Of a stretch of DNA of 64,000 bases, positions 1-7,504 are shown in pieces. The position numbers were made by a program, and so were the translations under genes. Below the pieces are notes generated by a model. It was not told where the DNA came from. It saw only the letters and a program-made list of their open reading frames with translations, and ran no database searches. How positions within the stretch are numbered: position 1 is the stretch's first letter; every line of letters begins with the position of its first letter. This stretch comes from Sphingomonas sp. BK235. GTDB lineage: Bacteria > Pseudomonadota > Alphaproteobacteria > Sphingomonadales > Sphingomonadaceae. Where the stretch lies: positions 434,001-498,000 of the forward strand of contig NZ_SLXN01000001.1 of assembly GCF_004345855.1 (NCBI RefSeq), given 5' to 3'.

Positions 1-293
1 CGACGCCCGCGCTGCTCGGCAGCGGCGACCCGACCGCGCTGGTCACCGACCTCGCCGACGAGCTCGCCGCCTATGACGAGGCGCTGTCGCTGCGCGAGCG
101 GCTCGACGCGGTGGCGGGAACGATGGCGTGCCACGGCTCGGTCCGCGCCGGGCGCGCGTTGTCGCTCGCCGAGATGAACGCGCTGCTGCGCGAGATGGAG
201 GCGACGCCGCACTCGGGCCAGTGCAACCACGGGCGTCCGACCTGGGTGAAGCTCGACTTCCCTGACATCGAGAGGCTGTTCGCGCGGCGGTGA
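1..293 (+). CDS. mutL: DNA mismatch repair protein MutL, C-terminal fragment (cut by window edge)
   Basis: Only the last 96 or so codons are present; the reading frame enters at base 3 and stops at TGA 291-293. The visible part is the C-terminal dimerisation domain of MutL, which couples MutS mismatch recognition to strand nicking. Family hallmarks are the segment [10 protein letters not shown] and the motif QCNHGRPTW near the end, which is strongly conserved in alphaproteobacterial MutL. The protein ends DIERLFARR, the usual kind of terminus. The ATPase domain lies upstream of the window. The call is firm for the family; nothing can be said about the start or operon. Confidence 0.9.
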   Translation, partial: TPALLGSGDPTALVTDLADELAAYDEALSLRERLDAVAGTMACHGSVRAGRALSLAEMNALLREMEATPHSGQCNHGRPTWVKLDFPDIERLFARR

Positions 294-331
294 GAGGCGT
301 GATGCGCGCCGCCATCGCCGCGTTCACCGGC

Positions 332-425
332 GTCATCCTGAACTCGTTTCAGGATCCACGGTGCCGCGTGAGCGCCCTCCGCGGCGCCTGCGGGCCGGTG
401 GATCCTGAGACAAGCTCAGGATGAC
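332..425. repeat. 94-bp palindromic intergenic element (REPIN-like), copy 1
   Basis: Two 27-bp arms in inverted orientation (332-358 and 399-425) flank a 40-bp spacer. The left arm begins GTCATCCTGAACTCG and ends GGATCCA; the right arm is nearly its reverse complement (TGGATCC...GGATGAC). The same 27-40-27 geometry recurs at 44444, 50964, 58832 and 59630. It lies just downstream of mutL. Paired inverted REP sequences are known in many bacteria and are moved by RAYT transposases; none is visible here. Confidence 0.85.
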
Positions 426-527
426 GCCGTCTCGCGGTGGCGGAGGTGGGAGCGCGGCGCCTGCGGGCCGGTGGATCCTGAGACAAGCTCAGGATGACGC
501 CGTCTCGTGGTGGCGGGAGGTGGGAGC
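381..527. repeat. Tandem duplication (about 73 bp, two units) of the right half of the palindromic element
   Basis: Unit 1 (381-453) and unit 2 (454-527) both start GCGGCGCCTGCGGGCCGG, run through the right palindrome arm and continue into the same GC-rich unique sequence ending GGTGGGAGCGCG. They differ by only a substitution and a one-base insertion. Unit 2 therefore carries an orphan right arm (472-498) without a left partner. This looks like a recent local duplication of half an element plus its flank. Confidence 0.85.
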
Positions 528-534
528 GCGCGAC

Positions 535-741
535 CTACTTCTCGCGCTTCGTCCCGCTCGCCGGCACCTGCGACAGCCGCGTCAGCAACAGCGGGATGTC
601 GTGCGTGATATACGTGTCGGTCGGCACCGTCACGCTCGTGCGCAGCATCTTGCCCAGCGCGGTGAGGCGCTCTCTCCTGTCTCTGTCCGCCGCGGTCACG
701 ACCCGAATGTCCTTACGCTCATACCAAGGCCACCGTCGCAC
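535..741 (-). CDS. Small hypothetical protein (68 aa), doubtful start
   Basis: I do not recognise this protein. The frame ends at TAG 537-535 and can start at a GTG at 741; an internal ATG at 648 would give a 37-residue product. The C-terminal half (segment TDTYITHDIPLLLTRL) has the codon bias and composition of a real gene rather than of a shadow frame. The N-terminal part is Arg-rich and less convincing, so this may be the remnant of a longer gene. It lies between the duplicated palindrome and an empty stretch (742-923). Confidence 0.35.
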   Translation of the reverse strand: MRRWPWYERKDIRVVTAADRDRRERLTALGKMLRTSVTVPTDTYITHDIPLLLTRLSQVPASGTKREK

Positions 742-923
742 CCGATCCGGTGCGCGGTCGCCGTCACTGCAGGATCAACCCGTCCGGATCCCCCGCGTTC
801 CGCTCAACAGCGTCGCCCGTCGCACGCGGAAACGCTTTGTCGCAGCGCATTTTCGTTCAGCCCGCCGCAACCTTTGCGCGCGGCACGCATTCTCCCCGGC
901 GATCCAGCACAACAGGTCGCGCC

Positions 924-1001
924 ATGAGCAAGATTATGCCGCTAGTTCTAGCACTTGTCCCGCTCGCCGCATTGGTCGGCGCGGTCGTGACAGTGCCCTG
1001 A
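924..1001 (+). CDS. Putative 25-residue hydrophobic peptide
   Basis: A short ATG frame encodes a peptide beginning MSKIMPLVLALVPLAALVG and ending in a hydrophobic, proline-terminated stretch, which could be a single membrane segment or a bare signal sequence. The preceding bases lack a convincing Shine-Dalgarno sequence. It stands alone between an empty region and the terminator of the ribosomal operon. Real small membrane proteins look like this, but so can chance frames, so the call is tentative. Confidence 0.3.
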   Translation: MSKIMPLVLALVPLAALVGAVVTVP

Positions 1002-1057
1002 ACGCAGAGCCCCCCCGGGCGTCGTTTCCCCACCCCCCCCCCCACGGCGCCCAACGG

Positions 1058-1091
1058 AAAGGCCCGCCCGGATCGCTCCGGGCGGGCCTTT
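1058..1091 (-). terminator. Rho-independent terminator of rpsF-rpsR-rplI
   Basis: A perfect 15-bp stem (1058-1072 with 1077-1091) closes a TCGC loop. It starts with AAA and ends with TTT on either strand, so it can work bidirectionally. It lies 28 bases beyond the rplI stop and is the natural end of the ribosomal operon. A run of eleven C residues (1033-1043) lies just past it. Confidence 0.85.
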
Positions 1092-1119
1092 CTGTTCACC
1101 GCGAACGGTGGCGCGGGGG

Positions 1120-1713
1120 TCAGCCCTGCGCCGGCTCGTCCTGCGCCTCGGCGGTCGCGCCCGGCTCGGCGTTGGGATCGTAATCCTCGGTGAAGCCGCC
1201 CTGGTCGCGGCCTTCCTCGAAGACCTGCGCCATGACGTCGACGCCCTGCGCCTGCATCTCGGCCTCTTCCGGCGAGCGCGCGACGTTGACCTTCACGGTC
1301 ACCGCCACCTCGGGATGGAGCTGCACGCGCACGTCGTACACGCCGATCGCCTTGATCGGGCGGTCGAGCACGATCTGGCTCTTGGTCACCTTGTGACCGT
1401 CGGCCTCGAGCGCCTCGACCAGGTCGCGCACCGCGACGGAGCCGTACAGCTGGCCGGTGTTCGACGACTGGCGGATCAGCGTGACCTGCGCGTCCTTGAA
1501 CGAGCCGGCCTCCTTCTCCGCGTCCGAGCGCCGCGACGCGTTCTCGGCCTCGATGCGCGCGCGATTGGCCTCGAACACCTTGCGGTTGGCCTCGTTGGCG
1601 CGCAGCGCCTTCTTGCGCGGCAGCAGGAAGTTTCGGGCGAACCCGTCCTTCACCTTCACCACGTCGCCGATGCCGCCGAGCTTCTCGACGCGCTCAAGCA
1701 GAATGACGTCCAT
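1120..1713 (-). CDS. rplI: 50S ribosomal protein bL9
   Basis: Ribosomal protein L9, an elongated two-domain protein at the base of the L1 stalk. The N-terminal domain starts MDVILLERVEKLGGIGDVV and contains the conserved GFARNFLLPRKKAL segment that binds 23S rRNA; a long helix leads to the C-terminal domain. At 197 residues it is about 50 longer than the E. coli protein because of an acidic C-terminal tail (EEGRDQGGF...DEPAQG), seen in other alphaproteobacteria. It is the last gene of rpsF-rpsR-rplI, 12 bases after rpsR, with a strong terminator beyond. Confidence 0.97.
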   Translation of the reverse strand: MDVILLERVEKLGGIGDVVKVKDGFARNFLLPRKKALRANEANRKVFEANRARIEAENASRRSDAEKEAGSFKDAQVTLIRQSSNTGQLYGSVAVRDLVEALEADGHKVTKSQIVLDRPIKAIGVYDVRVQLHPEVAVTVKVNVARSPEEAEMQAQGVDVMAQVFEEGRDQGGFTEDYDPNAEPGATAEAQDEPAQG

Positions 1714-1725
1714 CTGCTCTTCTCC

Positions 1726-1950
1726 TTACTTCACGACGTAGGGCAGCAGGCCCAGGTGGCGGGCGCGCTTGATCGCCTGCGCCAGCTCGCGCTGCTTCTT
1801 GGCGCTCACCGAGGTGATGCGCGACGGGACGATCTTGCCGCGCTCGGACACGAAGCCCTGCAGCAGACGCACGTCCTTATAGTCAATCCGCGGCGCGTCC
1901 TTGGCACTGAACGGGCACGACTTGCGGCGGCGGAAAAACGGGCGCGCCAT
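1726..1950 (-). CDS. rpsR: 30S ribosomal protein bS18
   Basis: Ribosomal protein S18, 74 residues, of normal length. It begins [16 protein letters not shown] and has the conserved core [19 protein letters not shown] and the helix [16 protein letters not shown]18 binds S6 and sits on the 30S platform. Its ATG (1950-1948) overlaps the rpsF TAA (1952-1950) by one base (TAATG), so the two partners are probably translationally coupled at matched levels. Confidence 0.97.
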   Translation of the reverse strand: MARPFFRRRKSCPFSAKDAPRIDYKDVRLLQGFVSERGKIVPSRITSVSAKKQRELAQAIKRARHLGLLPYVVK

Positions 1951-2378
1951 TATGCGTTCTCCTCTTCGCGGTCACGACGCGGACGGTCGCCCCGATCACC
2001 GCGATCCCCGCGGTCGCCACGCTCCCCGCGCTCGCCGCGGCGCTCGCGGTCGCGCTCCTGCTTGCGCATCATCACGGTCGGACCCTGCTCGTGCTCGTCG
2101 ACGCGCACGGTCATGTAGCGGATCACGTCCTCGTTGATGCTGGTCTGACGCTCCAGCTCGGCGACGGTGTCGCCCGGCGCGTCGATCTCGAGCATCACGT
2201 AATGCGCCTTGCGGTTCTTCGCGATGCGATAGGCGAGGCTGCGCAGCCCCCAGGTCTCGGTCTTGACGACCGTGCCGCCGTGGTCGGTGACTACCTTGGT
2301 CGCGGCTTCCGCCAGCGCGTCCACTTGCGCCTGTGCCAGATCCTGGCGCGCAAGGAACACGTGCTCGTACAGAGCCAT
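1950..2378 (-). CDS. rpsF: 30S ribosomal protein bS6 with charged RGD-rich tail
   Basis: Ribosomal protein S6, 142 residues, starting [16 protein letters not shown] at ATG 2378. The ferredoxin-like S6 fold covers about residues 1-98 (conserved segments [13 protein letters not shown] and [10 protein letters not shown]). After it comes a low-complexity tail of Arg, Gly, Asp and Glu (repeats of [18 protein letters not shown]), longer than in E. coli S6, which ends in glutamates. The repeats are also visible in the DNA. First gene of the operon; its leader contains the hairpin at 2455-2484. Confidence 0.96.
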   Translation of the reverse strand: MALYEHVFLARQDLAQAQVDALAEAATKVVTDHGGTVVKTETWGLRSLAYRIAKNRKAHYVMLEIDAPGDTVAELERQTSINEDVIRYMTVRVDEHEQGPTVMMRKQERDRERRGERGERGDRGDRGDRGDRPRRDREEENA

Positions 2379-2454
2379 GCATGTACCTCTATGTTGGCCG
2401 ATCGCTGACGGGCACCCCATGTGCCACGCCCCTCCGGCTGTCGTGCAACAACAA

Positions 2455-2484
2455 GGGGCGGAAGAAGCCGTAGCTTCCCGCCCC
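2455..2484 (-). promoter_or_regulatory. Candidate S6:S18-binding leader hairpin of the rpsF operon
   Basis: Read on the minus strand, the rpsF leader can fold into a 7-bp stem (GGGGCGG with CCGCCCC) and a 5-bp stem (GAAGC with GCUUC) capped by a UACG tetraloop, separated by an unpaired UU on the 3' side directly before CCG. Published S6:S18 mRNA leader motifs are hairpins with a 3'-side bulge and a conserved CCG, mimicking the 16S rRNA site. Placement, about 77 bases upstream of the rpsF start, fits autogenous control. The fold is seen; the function is inferred. Confidence 0.5.
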
Positions 2485-2587
2485 GAGTGGGCGCGCTATG
2501 CCGCAGAACCCGTCCGCGCGCAAGGGCCCGCGGTTGACCGGCCGGGAGCGCCGCCCTAGCAGCGCAGCCTTTCCAAGGAGAGGCACG

Positions 2588-3547
2588 ATGCGCGCGTTCA
2601 TCTTCCCCGGTCAGGGCAGCCAGACGGTCGGCATGGGTGCCGCGCTGGCCGACGCCTCGGCGGTCGCGCGCGAGGTGTTCGGCGAGGTCGACGAGGCGCT
2701 CGGCCAAAACCTGCGCCGCCTGATGGCCGAGGGACCCGCCGACGACCTCACGCTCACCGAGAACGCCCAGCCCGCGATCATGGCCAACGCGATCGCGACG
2801 CTCCGCGTGCTGACGCAGGAAGGCGGCGTCGTGCTCGCCGACAAGGCCGATTATGTCGCGGGCCACTCGCTCGGGGAATATAGCGCCCTGTGCGCGGCCG
2901 AGACCTTTGACCTCGCGACGACGGCGCGGCTGCTCAAGCGGCGCGGTCAGGCGATGCAGGCGGCGGTGCCGGTGGGCGAGGGGGCGATGGCGGCGCTGCT
3001 CGGCGCCGACGTCGCCAAGGCCGAGACGATCGCGGGCGCCGCGGTCGACTCGATCCTGGCGGAGGGCGGCGAGCCGCTGGTCTGCACCGTCGCCAACGAC
3101 AACGACCCGTCGCAGGTGGTGATCTCGGGGCATCGCGTCGCGGTGGAGCGCGCGGTCGCTTTGGCCAAGGAGCTGGGCGCCAAGCGCGCGGTGCTGCTGC
3201 CGGTGTCGGCGCCGTTCCATTGCTCGCTGATGGAGGATGCCGCGCGCGCGATGGAGGCGGCGCTGGCCGAGGCCGAGCTGCGCGCGCCGCTGGTGCCGGT
3301 CTTCGCCAACGTCGACGCCGCCGCGGTGGCCGACCCCGGCGCGATCCGGCGACTGCTGGTCGAGCAGGTGACCGGGCGCGTGCGCTGGCGCGAGTCGGTG
3401 CTGGCGATGGCGGCGGCGGGGGTGACCGAGTTCGTCGAGTTCGGCGGCAAGGTGCTCGCCCCGATGGTCAAACGCATCGCGCCCGACGTCGAGGCGGTCA
3501 GCGTGGTGTCGATGAACGACGTCGAGGCGCTGCTAAAAGGGATGTGA
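2588..3547 (+). CDS. fabD: Malonyl-CoA:ACP transacylase FabD
   Basis: Transfers malonyl from CoA to acyl carrier protein, supplying the extender unit of type II fatty acid synthesis. The protein is 319 residues, the family length. GQGSQ lies at residues 8-12, the nucleophile Ser94 in GHSLGEYSAL and the catalytic His211 in APFHCSLM. The ATG at 2588 follows the strong ribosome site AAGGAGAGG. It heads the fab operon; in relatives it is followed directly by fabG, but here an inverted-repeat-bounded gene intervenes, starting five bases after the stop. Confidence 0.96.
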   Translation: MRAFIFPGQGSQTVGMGAALADASAVAREVFGEVDEALGQNLRRLMAEGPADDLTLTENAQPAIMANAIATLRVLTQEGGVVLADKADYVAGHSLGEYSALCAAETFDLATTARLLKRRGQAMQAAVPVGEGAMAALLGADVAKAETIAGAAVDSILAEGGEPLVCTVANDNDPSQVVISGHRVAVERAVALAKELGAKRAVLLPVSAPFHCSLMEDAARAMEAALAEAELRAPLVPVFANVDAAAVADPGAIRRLLVEQVTGRVRWRESVLAMAAAGVTEFVEFGGKVLAPMVKRIAPDVEAVSVVSMNDVEALLKGM

Positions 3548-3551
3548 GATC

Positions 3552-3986
3552 TCACGCGAAGACGCGAAGGCGCGAAGATGGTGGATGTGGAGCGGGCCGC
3601 GGCGGACACCATCGATATCGCGATCCGCGTACATCGAGAGCTCGGGCCCGGATTGCTCGAGAGCGTCTACGAGACGGTCCTCGCCGCGAAACTGGCCAAG
3701 CTCGGCTACGAGGTGCAGCGGCAGCTGCCGATATCCTTCGAGTTCGACGGGATCAGATTCGACGACGCTTTTCGCGTCGACCTCTTGATCGGACGACGGC
3801 TGCTGGTCGAACTCAAGTCGATCGAGCGGCTCAACGCCGCTCACATGAAGCAGCTGTTGACCTACCTCAGATTGTCCAGAAGACCTCTTGGATTGCTTAT
3901 CAATTTTGGCGGCGCCACATTGAAGGAGGGGCTCCGCCGCATCGTCAACAGCCACACCGACTTCGCGTCTTCGCGTCTTCGCGTGA
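3552..3986 (+). mobile_element. Inverted-repeat-bounded insertion carrying a GxxExxY gene
   Basis: Two 26-bp inverted repeats, 3552-3577 and 3961-3986, match at 25 of 26 positions. Each consists of three near-copies of the 8-mer CGCGAAGA/G. They bracket a single gene between fabD and fabG. The left repeat ends at the base before the gene's ATG and supplies its ribosome-binding site GAAGG (3566-3570); the right repeat lies inside the 3' end of the gene and encodes residues around 128-136. No transposase is present and no target duplication is evident. Confidence 0.7.
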
Positions 3987-4003
3987 ACCAAAACACGGAG
4001 TGA
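3578..4003 (+). CDS. GxxExxY family protein (PDDEXK-like fold), 141 aa
   Basis: Member of the GxxExxY family, with the name-giving motif at G25-x2-E28-x2-Y31 (within LGPGLLESVYE). A PDDEXK nuclease-like core is visible as Asp68 in FRVDLLIG and Glu78-x-Lys80 in LLVELKSIE, followed by HMKQLLTYLRL. The biological role of the family is not established; nuclease activity is an inference from the fold. Codon use is less GC-biased than the neighbours (for example the stretch encoding LGLLINFGG). The C-terminus (ASSRLRV) is encoded by the right inverted repeat. The stop lies three bases before the fabG ATG, so GGAG within its last codons serves fabG. Confidence 0.85.
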   Translation: MVDVERAAADTIDIAIRVHRELGPGLLESVYETVLAAKLAKLGYEVQRQLPISFEFDGIRFDDAFRVDLLIGRRLLVELKSIERLNAAHMKQLLTYLRLSRRPLGLLINFGGATLKEGLRRIVNSHTDFASSRLRVNQNTE

Positions 4004-4006
4004 AGC

Positions 4007-4744
4007 ATGTTCGATCTCACAGGCATGACCGCGCTGGTCACCGGCGCTTCCGGCGGGATCGGCTCCGCCATCGCGCGCGGGCTCGCGGCGCAGGGCGCGC
4101 GGCTCGCGCTATCGGGCTCGAACGCCGACAAGCTCGAGCGCTTCCGCGCCGAACTCGGCGGTGAGCATGTCGCGCTCGCCTGCGACCTGTCCGACGCCGC
4201 CGCGGTGGACGCGCTGGTGCCGCGCGCGGTCGAGGCGCTCGGCAAGCTCGACGTGCTCGTCAACAATGCCGGGGTCACGCGCGACAATCTCGCGATGCGG
4301 ATGAAGGACGACGAGTGGGATCAGGTCATCCGCGTCAACCTTGAGGCCGCCTTCCGCCTGATCCGCGCCGCCGCCAAGCCGATGATGAAGGCGCGCTTCG
4401 GCCGCCTCGTCTCGATCACCTCAGTGGTGGGCCAGACCGGCAACCCCGGCCAGGCCAATTACGCTGCGTCCAAGGCCGGCCTCGTCGGCATGTCCAAGGC
4501 GCTGGCGCAGGAGCTCGCCAGCCGCAACATCACGGTCAACTGCGTCGCGCCGGGCTTCATCCGCTCGGCGATGACCGAGGTGCTGCCCGAGGCGCAGAAG
4601 AGCGCGCTGCTCGGGCGCATCCCCGCGGGCGATCTCGGCAGCGGCGAGGACATCGCCGCGGCGGTGGTCTATCTGGCCTCGCGCGAGGCGGGCTACGTCA
4701 CCGGGCAGACGCTGCACGTCAACGGCGGCATGGCGATGGTCTGA
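4007..4744 (+). CDS. fabG: 3-oxoacyl-ACP reductase FabG
   Basis: NADPH-dependent short-chain dehydrogenase that reduces 3-oxoacyl-ACP in fatty acid elongation. 245 residues, the family norm. The cofactor motif TGASGGIG is near residue 12, NNAG near 86, and the catalytic set is Ser139, Tyr152 and Lys156 (NYAASKAG). The C-terminus [17 protein letters not shown] is typical. Its ribosome site GGAG (3997-4000) falls inside the end of the preceding inserted gene, so translation may now be coupled to that gene. Confidence 0.96.
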   Translation: MFDLTGMTALVTGASGGIGSAIARGLAAQGARLALSGSNADKLERFRAELGGEHVALACDLSDAAAVDALVPRAVEALGKLDVLVNNAGVTRDNLAMRMKDDEWDQVIRVNLEAAFRLIRAAAKPMMKARFGRLVSITSVVGQTGNPGQANYAASKAGLVGMSKALAQELASRNITVNCVAPGFIRSAMTEVLPEAQKSALLGRIPAGDLGSGEDIAAAVVYLASREAGYVTGQTLHVNGGMAMV

Positions 4745-4875
4745 GCCGCGAAGGCGGCGAACCGTGGCGTGACGCGGGGCCGGGTGGGGCATTCGCACCC
4801 TTGCCACGGGACCGAGCGCGTTCTACCTGCGTTCAGCAATTCGAAACCTACCCCCCAATTGAAAGAGGGAAAGCT

Positions 4876-5112
4876 ATGAGCGAGACCGCCGACCGCGTGA
4901 AGAAGATCGTCGTCGAGCATCTCGGCGTCGAGGCCGACAAGGTCACCGAGGACGCCAGCTTCATCGACGATCTGGGCGCGGACAGCCTCGACATCGTCGA
5001 GCTGGTGATGGCGTTCGAGGAAGAGTTCGGCGTCGAGATCCCCGACGACGCGGCCGAGAAGATCTCGACCGTGAAGGACGCGATCACCTATATCGACGAG
5101 CACAAGGGCTGA
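4876..5112 (+). CDS. acpP: Acyl carrier protein AcpP
   Basis: Small acidic carrier (78 residues) that holds fatty acyl intermediates on a phosphopantetheine arm. The arm attaches to Ser37 in the signature [12 protein letters not shown]. The ATG at 4876 follows GAGGGAAAG. There is a 131-base gap after fabG, long enough for a promoter of its own, as expected for an abundant protein, and a terminator-like hairpin follows before fabF. Confidence 0.98.
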   Translation: MSETADRVKKIVVEHLGVEADKVTEDASFIDDLGADSLDIVELVMAFEEEFGVEIPDDAAEKISTVKDAITYIDEHKG

Positions 5113-5153
5113 GGAACGGGGGAGACCTCCCGCTCTAGCGAGCTGATTTGAGC

Positions 5154-5186
5154 GGCTCTCCATCCTCGGCTAGGGGGTGGGGAGCC
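5154..5186 (+). terminator. Intercistronic terminator/attenuator between acpP and fabF
   Basis: The transcript can form a stem of about 14 pairs (several G-U) from GGCTCTCCATCCTC and the facing G-rich strand ending GGGGAGCC, with a five-base loop, followed by GTTTCGTTT. Lying 41 bases after acpP, it could end part of the transcripts and so give more acpP than fabF mRNA. Confidence 0.6.
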
Positions 5187-5249
5187 GTTTCGTTTGAGAA
5201 GGGCCGGCGCGGCGACGCGTGGCGCAGCGCCGGTGAAGAAGGAAAGTCT

Positions 5250-6506
5250 ATGCGTCGTGTCGTCGTCACCGGTCTCGGCCTCGTCACCCCGCTCGGGGCC
5301 GACGTGGAGACCAGCTGGTCCAATCTGATCGCGGGCAAGTCGGGCGCCGGGCCGATCACGCGCTTCGACGCGTCGGACCAGAAGTGCACGATCGCGTGCG
5401 AGGTGAAGCCTGCCGACCATCCCTGGGGCTTCGATCCCGACCGGCGCGTCGACCATAAGGTGCAGCGCCAGGTCGATCCCTTCATCGTCTACGGCATCGA
5501 CGCGGCCGGACAGGCGCTCGAGGACGCCGGGCTGACCGAGATGAGCGAGGCCGAGCGCCTGCGCGCCGGCTGCTCGATCGGCTCGGGCATCGGCGGCCTG
5601 CCGGGGATCGAGAGCGAGTCGCTGGTGCTGGCGGACAAGGGGCCGAAGCGCGTCAGCCCGCATTTCGTCCACGGCCGGCTGATCAACCTGATCTCGGGGC
5701 AGGTCTCGATCAAATACGGGCTGATGGGGCCGAACCATGCGGTGGTGACGGCCTGTTCCACGGGCGCGCACTCGATCGGTGACGCCGCGCGGATGATCGC
5801 GCTCGACGACGCCGACGTGATGCTCGCGGGCGGGTCGGAGAGCACGGTCTGCCCGATCGGCATCGCCGGCTTCGCCGCGGCGCGCGCGCTCAACACCAGC
5901 TTCAACGACCGGCCCGAGCAGGCCAGCCGCCCCTATGACCGCGACCGGGACGGCTTCGTCATGGGCGAGGGCGCGGGCGTGGTCGTGCTGGAGGAATATG
6001 AGCGGGCCAAGGCGCGCGGCGCCAAGATCTACGCCGAGGTGGTCGGCTACGGCCTCTCGGGCGACGCCTTCCACGTCACCGCACCCGAGCCGGAAGGGTC
6101 GGGCGCCTATCGCTCGATGGAGATGGCGATGCGGCGCTCGGGGCTGGCGCTGTCGGACATCGACTATATCAACGCGCACGGCACCTCGACGATGGCCGAC
6201 ATGATCGAGCTCGGCGCGGTCAAGCGACTGTTCGGCGACGCCATCGGCGGCCTGTCGATGAGCTCGACCAAGTCGGCGATCGGGCATCTGCTCGGCGGCG
6301 CGGGCGCGGTGGAGAGCATCTTCTGCATCCTCGCGCTGCGCGACCAGATCGTGCCGCCGACGCTCAACCTCGACAATCCGTCGGAGGGCGCGGAGGGCGT
6401 CGACCTCGTGCCGCATGTCGCGCGCAAGCGTGAGGTGCGCGCGGTGCTCAACAACAGCTTCGGCTTCGGCGGGACCAACGCCTCGCTGGTGATGAAGTCG
6501 ATCTGA
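5250..6506 (+). CDS. fabF: 3-oxoacyl-ACP synthase II FabF
   Basis: Condensing enzyme (KAS II) that elongates acyl-ACP with malonyl-ACP. 418 residues. The catalytic Cys is in VVTACSTGAHSIG, and the two active-site His are in NAHGTSTMAD and KSAIGHLLGGAGA; the C-terminal GFGGTNASLV is the usual glycine-rich end. The ATG at 5250 follows AAGGAAAG. It continues the fab operon and is followed by mltG after 11 bases. Confidence 0.97.
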   Translation: MRRVVVTGLGLVTPLGADVETSWSNLIAGKSGAGPITRFDASDQKCTIACEVKPADHPWGFDPDRRVDHKVQRQVDPFIVYGIDAAGQALEDAGLTEMSEAERLRAGCSIGSGIGGLPGIESESLVLADKGPKRVSPHFVHGRLINLISGQVSIKYGLMGPNHAVVTACSTGAHSIGDAARMIALDDADVMLAGGSESTVCPIGIAGFAAARALNTSFNDRPEQASRPYDRDRDGFVMGEGAGVVVLEEYERAKARGAKIYAEVVGYGLSGDAFHVTAPEPEGSGAYRSMEMAMRRSGLALSDIDYINAHGTSTMADMIELGAVKRLFGDAIGGLSMSSTKSAIGHLLGGAGAVESIFCILALRDQIVPPTLNLDNPSEGAEGVDLVPHVARKREVRAVLNNSFGFGGTNASLVMKSI

Positions 6507-6517
6507 GGACGCACGCC

Positions 6518-7486
6518 ATGCGCCGGCTCGGCTGTCTGGGACTGATCGCCGCGCTGCTGCTGTTCGCGGCGGGCGTGTGGGTCGCGCAGGGGTGGAAGGG
6601 GGCGGGGCCGCTGTCCCGCCCGACGCATGTCACCGTCGCGGACGGCAGCTCGCTGGCGGGCGCGGCGCGCGCGCTCGAGCGCGCCGGGGTGATCGCCTCG
6701 GCGCAGCGCTTCCGCCTCCAGGCGCGGGTGTTCGGCGACGGCGCGCCGATCCGCGCGGGCGAATATGCGATCCCGGCGCATGCCAGCGCCGCGCAGGTGC
6801 TCGCGCTGTTGCAGAGCGGCAAGGTGGTGCAGCGGCTGGTGGTGATCCCCGAGGGCCTGCCCGCCGTGATGGTGCGCGACGTGCTCGATCGCGCCGACGC
6901 GCTGACCGGCCCGGTGGACACGCCGGCCGAGGGATCGGTGTTGCCCGACGGCTATGCCTTCGAGCGCGGCGAGACGCGCGCCGCGGTGCTGGCGCGGATG
7001 CAGCGCGCGATGCGCGACTATCTCGCCGCCGCCTGGGCGCGGCGCAAGCCCGGCGCGGTGGTGACCTCGCCCGAACAGGCGCTGGTGCTCGCCTCGATCG
7101 TCGAGAAGGAGACGGGCAAGCCGGCCGAGCGGAGGATGGTCGCGGCGGTTTATTCCAACCGCCTGCGGCTCGGCATGCCGCTCCAGGCCGATCCGACCGT
7201 GATCTACCCGATCACCAAGGGCCGACCGCTCGGGCGGCGGATCCGCCAGTCGGAGCTGCGCGCGAAGAACGGGTATAATACCTATGCCTCAGCCGGGCTG
7301 CCGGTCGGGCCGATCGCCAACCCCGGGCGGCTGTCGATCGACGCGGTGCTCGACCCTGCGGCGACGCGCGCGCTCTATTTCGTGGCGGACGGGAGCGGGG
7401 GGCACGTCTTCGCCGAGACGCTCGAGCAGCATAACGCCAATGTGCAGCGCTGGTACGCCGTCCGGCGCGCGCGCGGCGAGATGTGA
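6518..7486 (+). CDS. mltG: Endolytic murein transglycosylase MltG (YceG-like)
   Basis: Membrane-anchored lytic transglycosylase that cleaves nascent glycan strands and helps set their length. 322 residues. One N-terminal membrane segment (GCLGLIAALLLFAAGVWVA) is followed by a LysM-like subdomain (about 40-110) and the YceG catalytic domain with the conserved Glu in ASIVEKETG and the segment MPLQADPTVIYP. The terminal part (GLPVGPIANPG, HVFAETLEQHN) is characteristic. The fabF-mltG arrangement is common in alphaproteobacteria. Confidence 0.94.
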   Translation: MRRLGCLGLIAALLLFAAGVWVAQGWKGAGPLSRPTHVTVADGSSLAGAARALERAGVIASAQRFRLQARVFGDGAPIRAGEYAIPAHASAAQVLALLQSGKVVQRLVVIPEGLPAVMVRDVLDRADALTGPVDTPAEGSVLPDGYAFERGETRAAVLARMQRAMRDYLAAAWARRKPGAVVTSPEQALVLASIVEKETGKPAERRMVAAVYSNRLRLGMPLQADPTVIYPITKGRPLGRRIRQSELRAKNGYNTYASAGLPVGPIANPGRLSIDAVLDPAATRALYFVADGSGGHVFAETLEQHNANVQRWYAVRRARGEM

Positions 7487-7504
7487 TCGCCACCTGACGC
7501 CCCG

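Noticed and set aside
381..527. CRISPR array
   Set aside because: Only two adjacent units, no regular spacers and no cas genes; it is a tandem duplication of half a palindromic element.
1033..1043. Eleven-C tract as a phase-variation switch
   Set aside because: It lies between a doubtful small gene and a terminator, in no coding sequence and with no clear promoter, so slippage would have no evident effect.
1108..2118. Long plus-strand open frame opposite rplI and rpsR
   Set aside because: It is the GC-rich antisense shadow of the ribosomal protein genes, with Arg/His/Leu-rich composition and no family resemblance.
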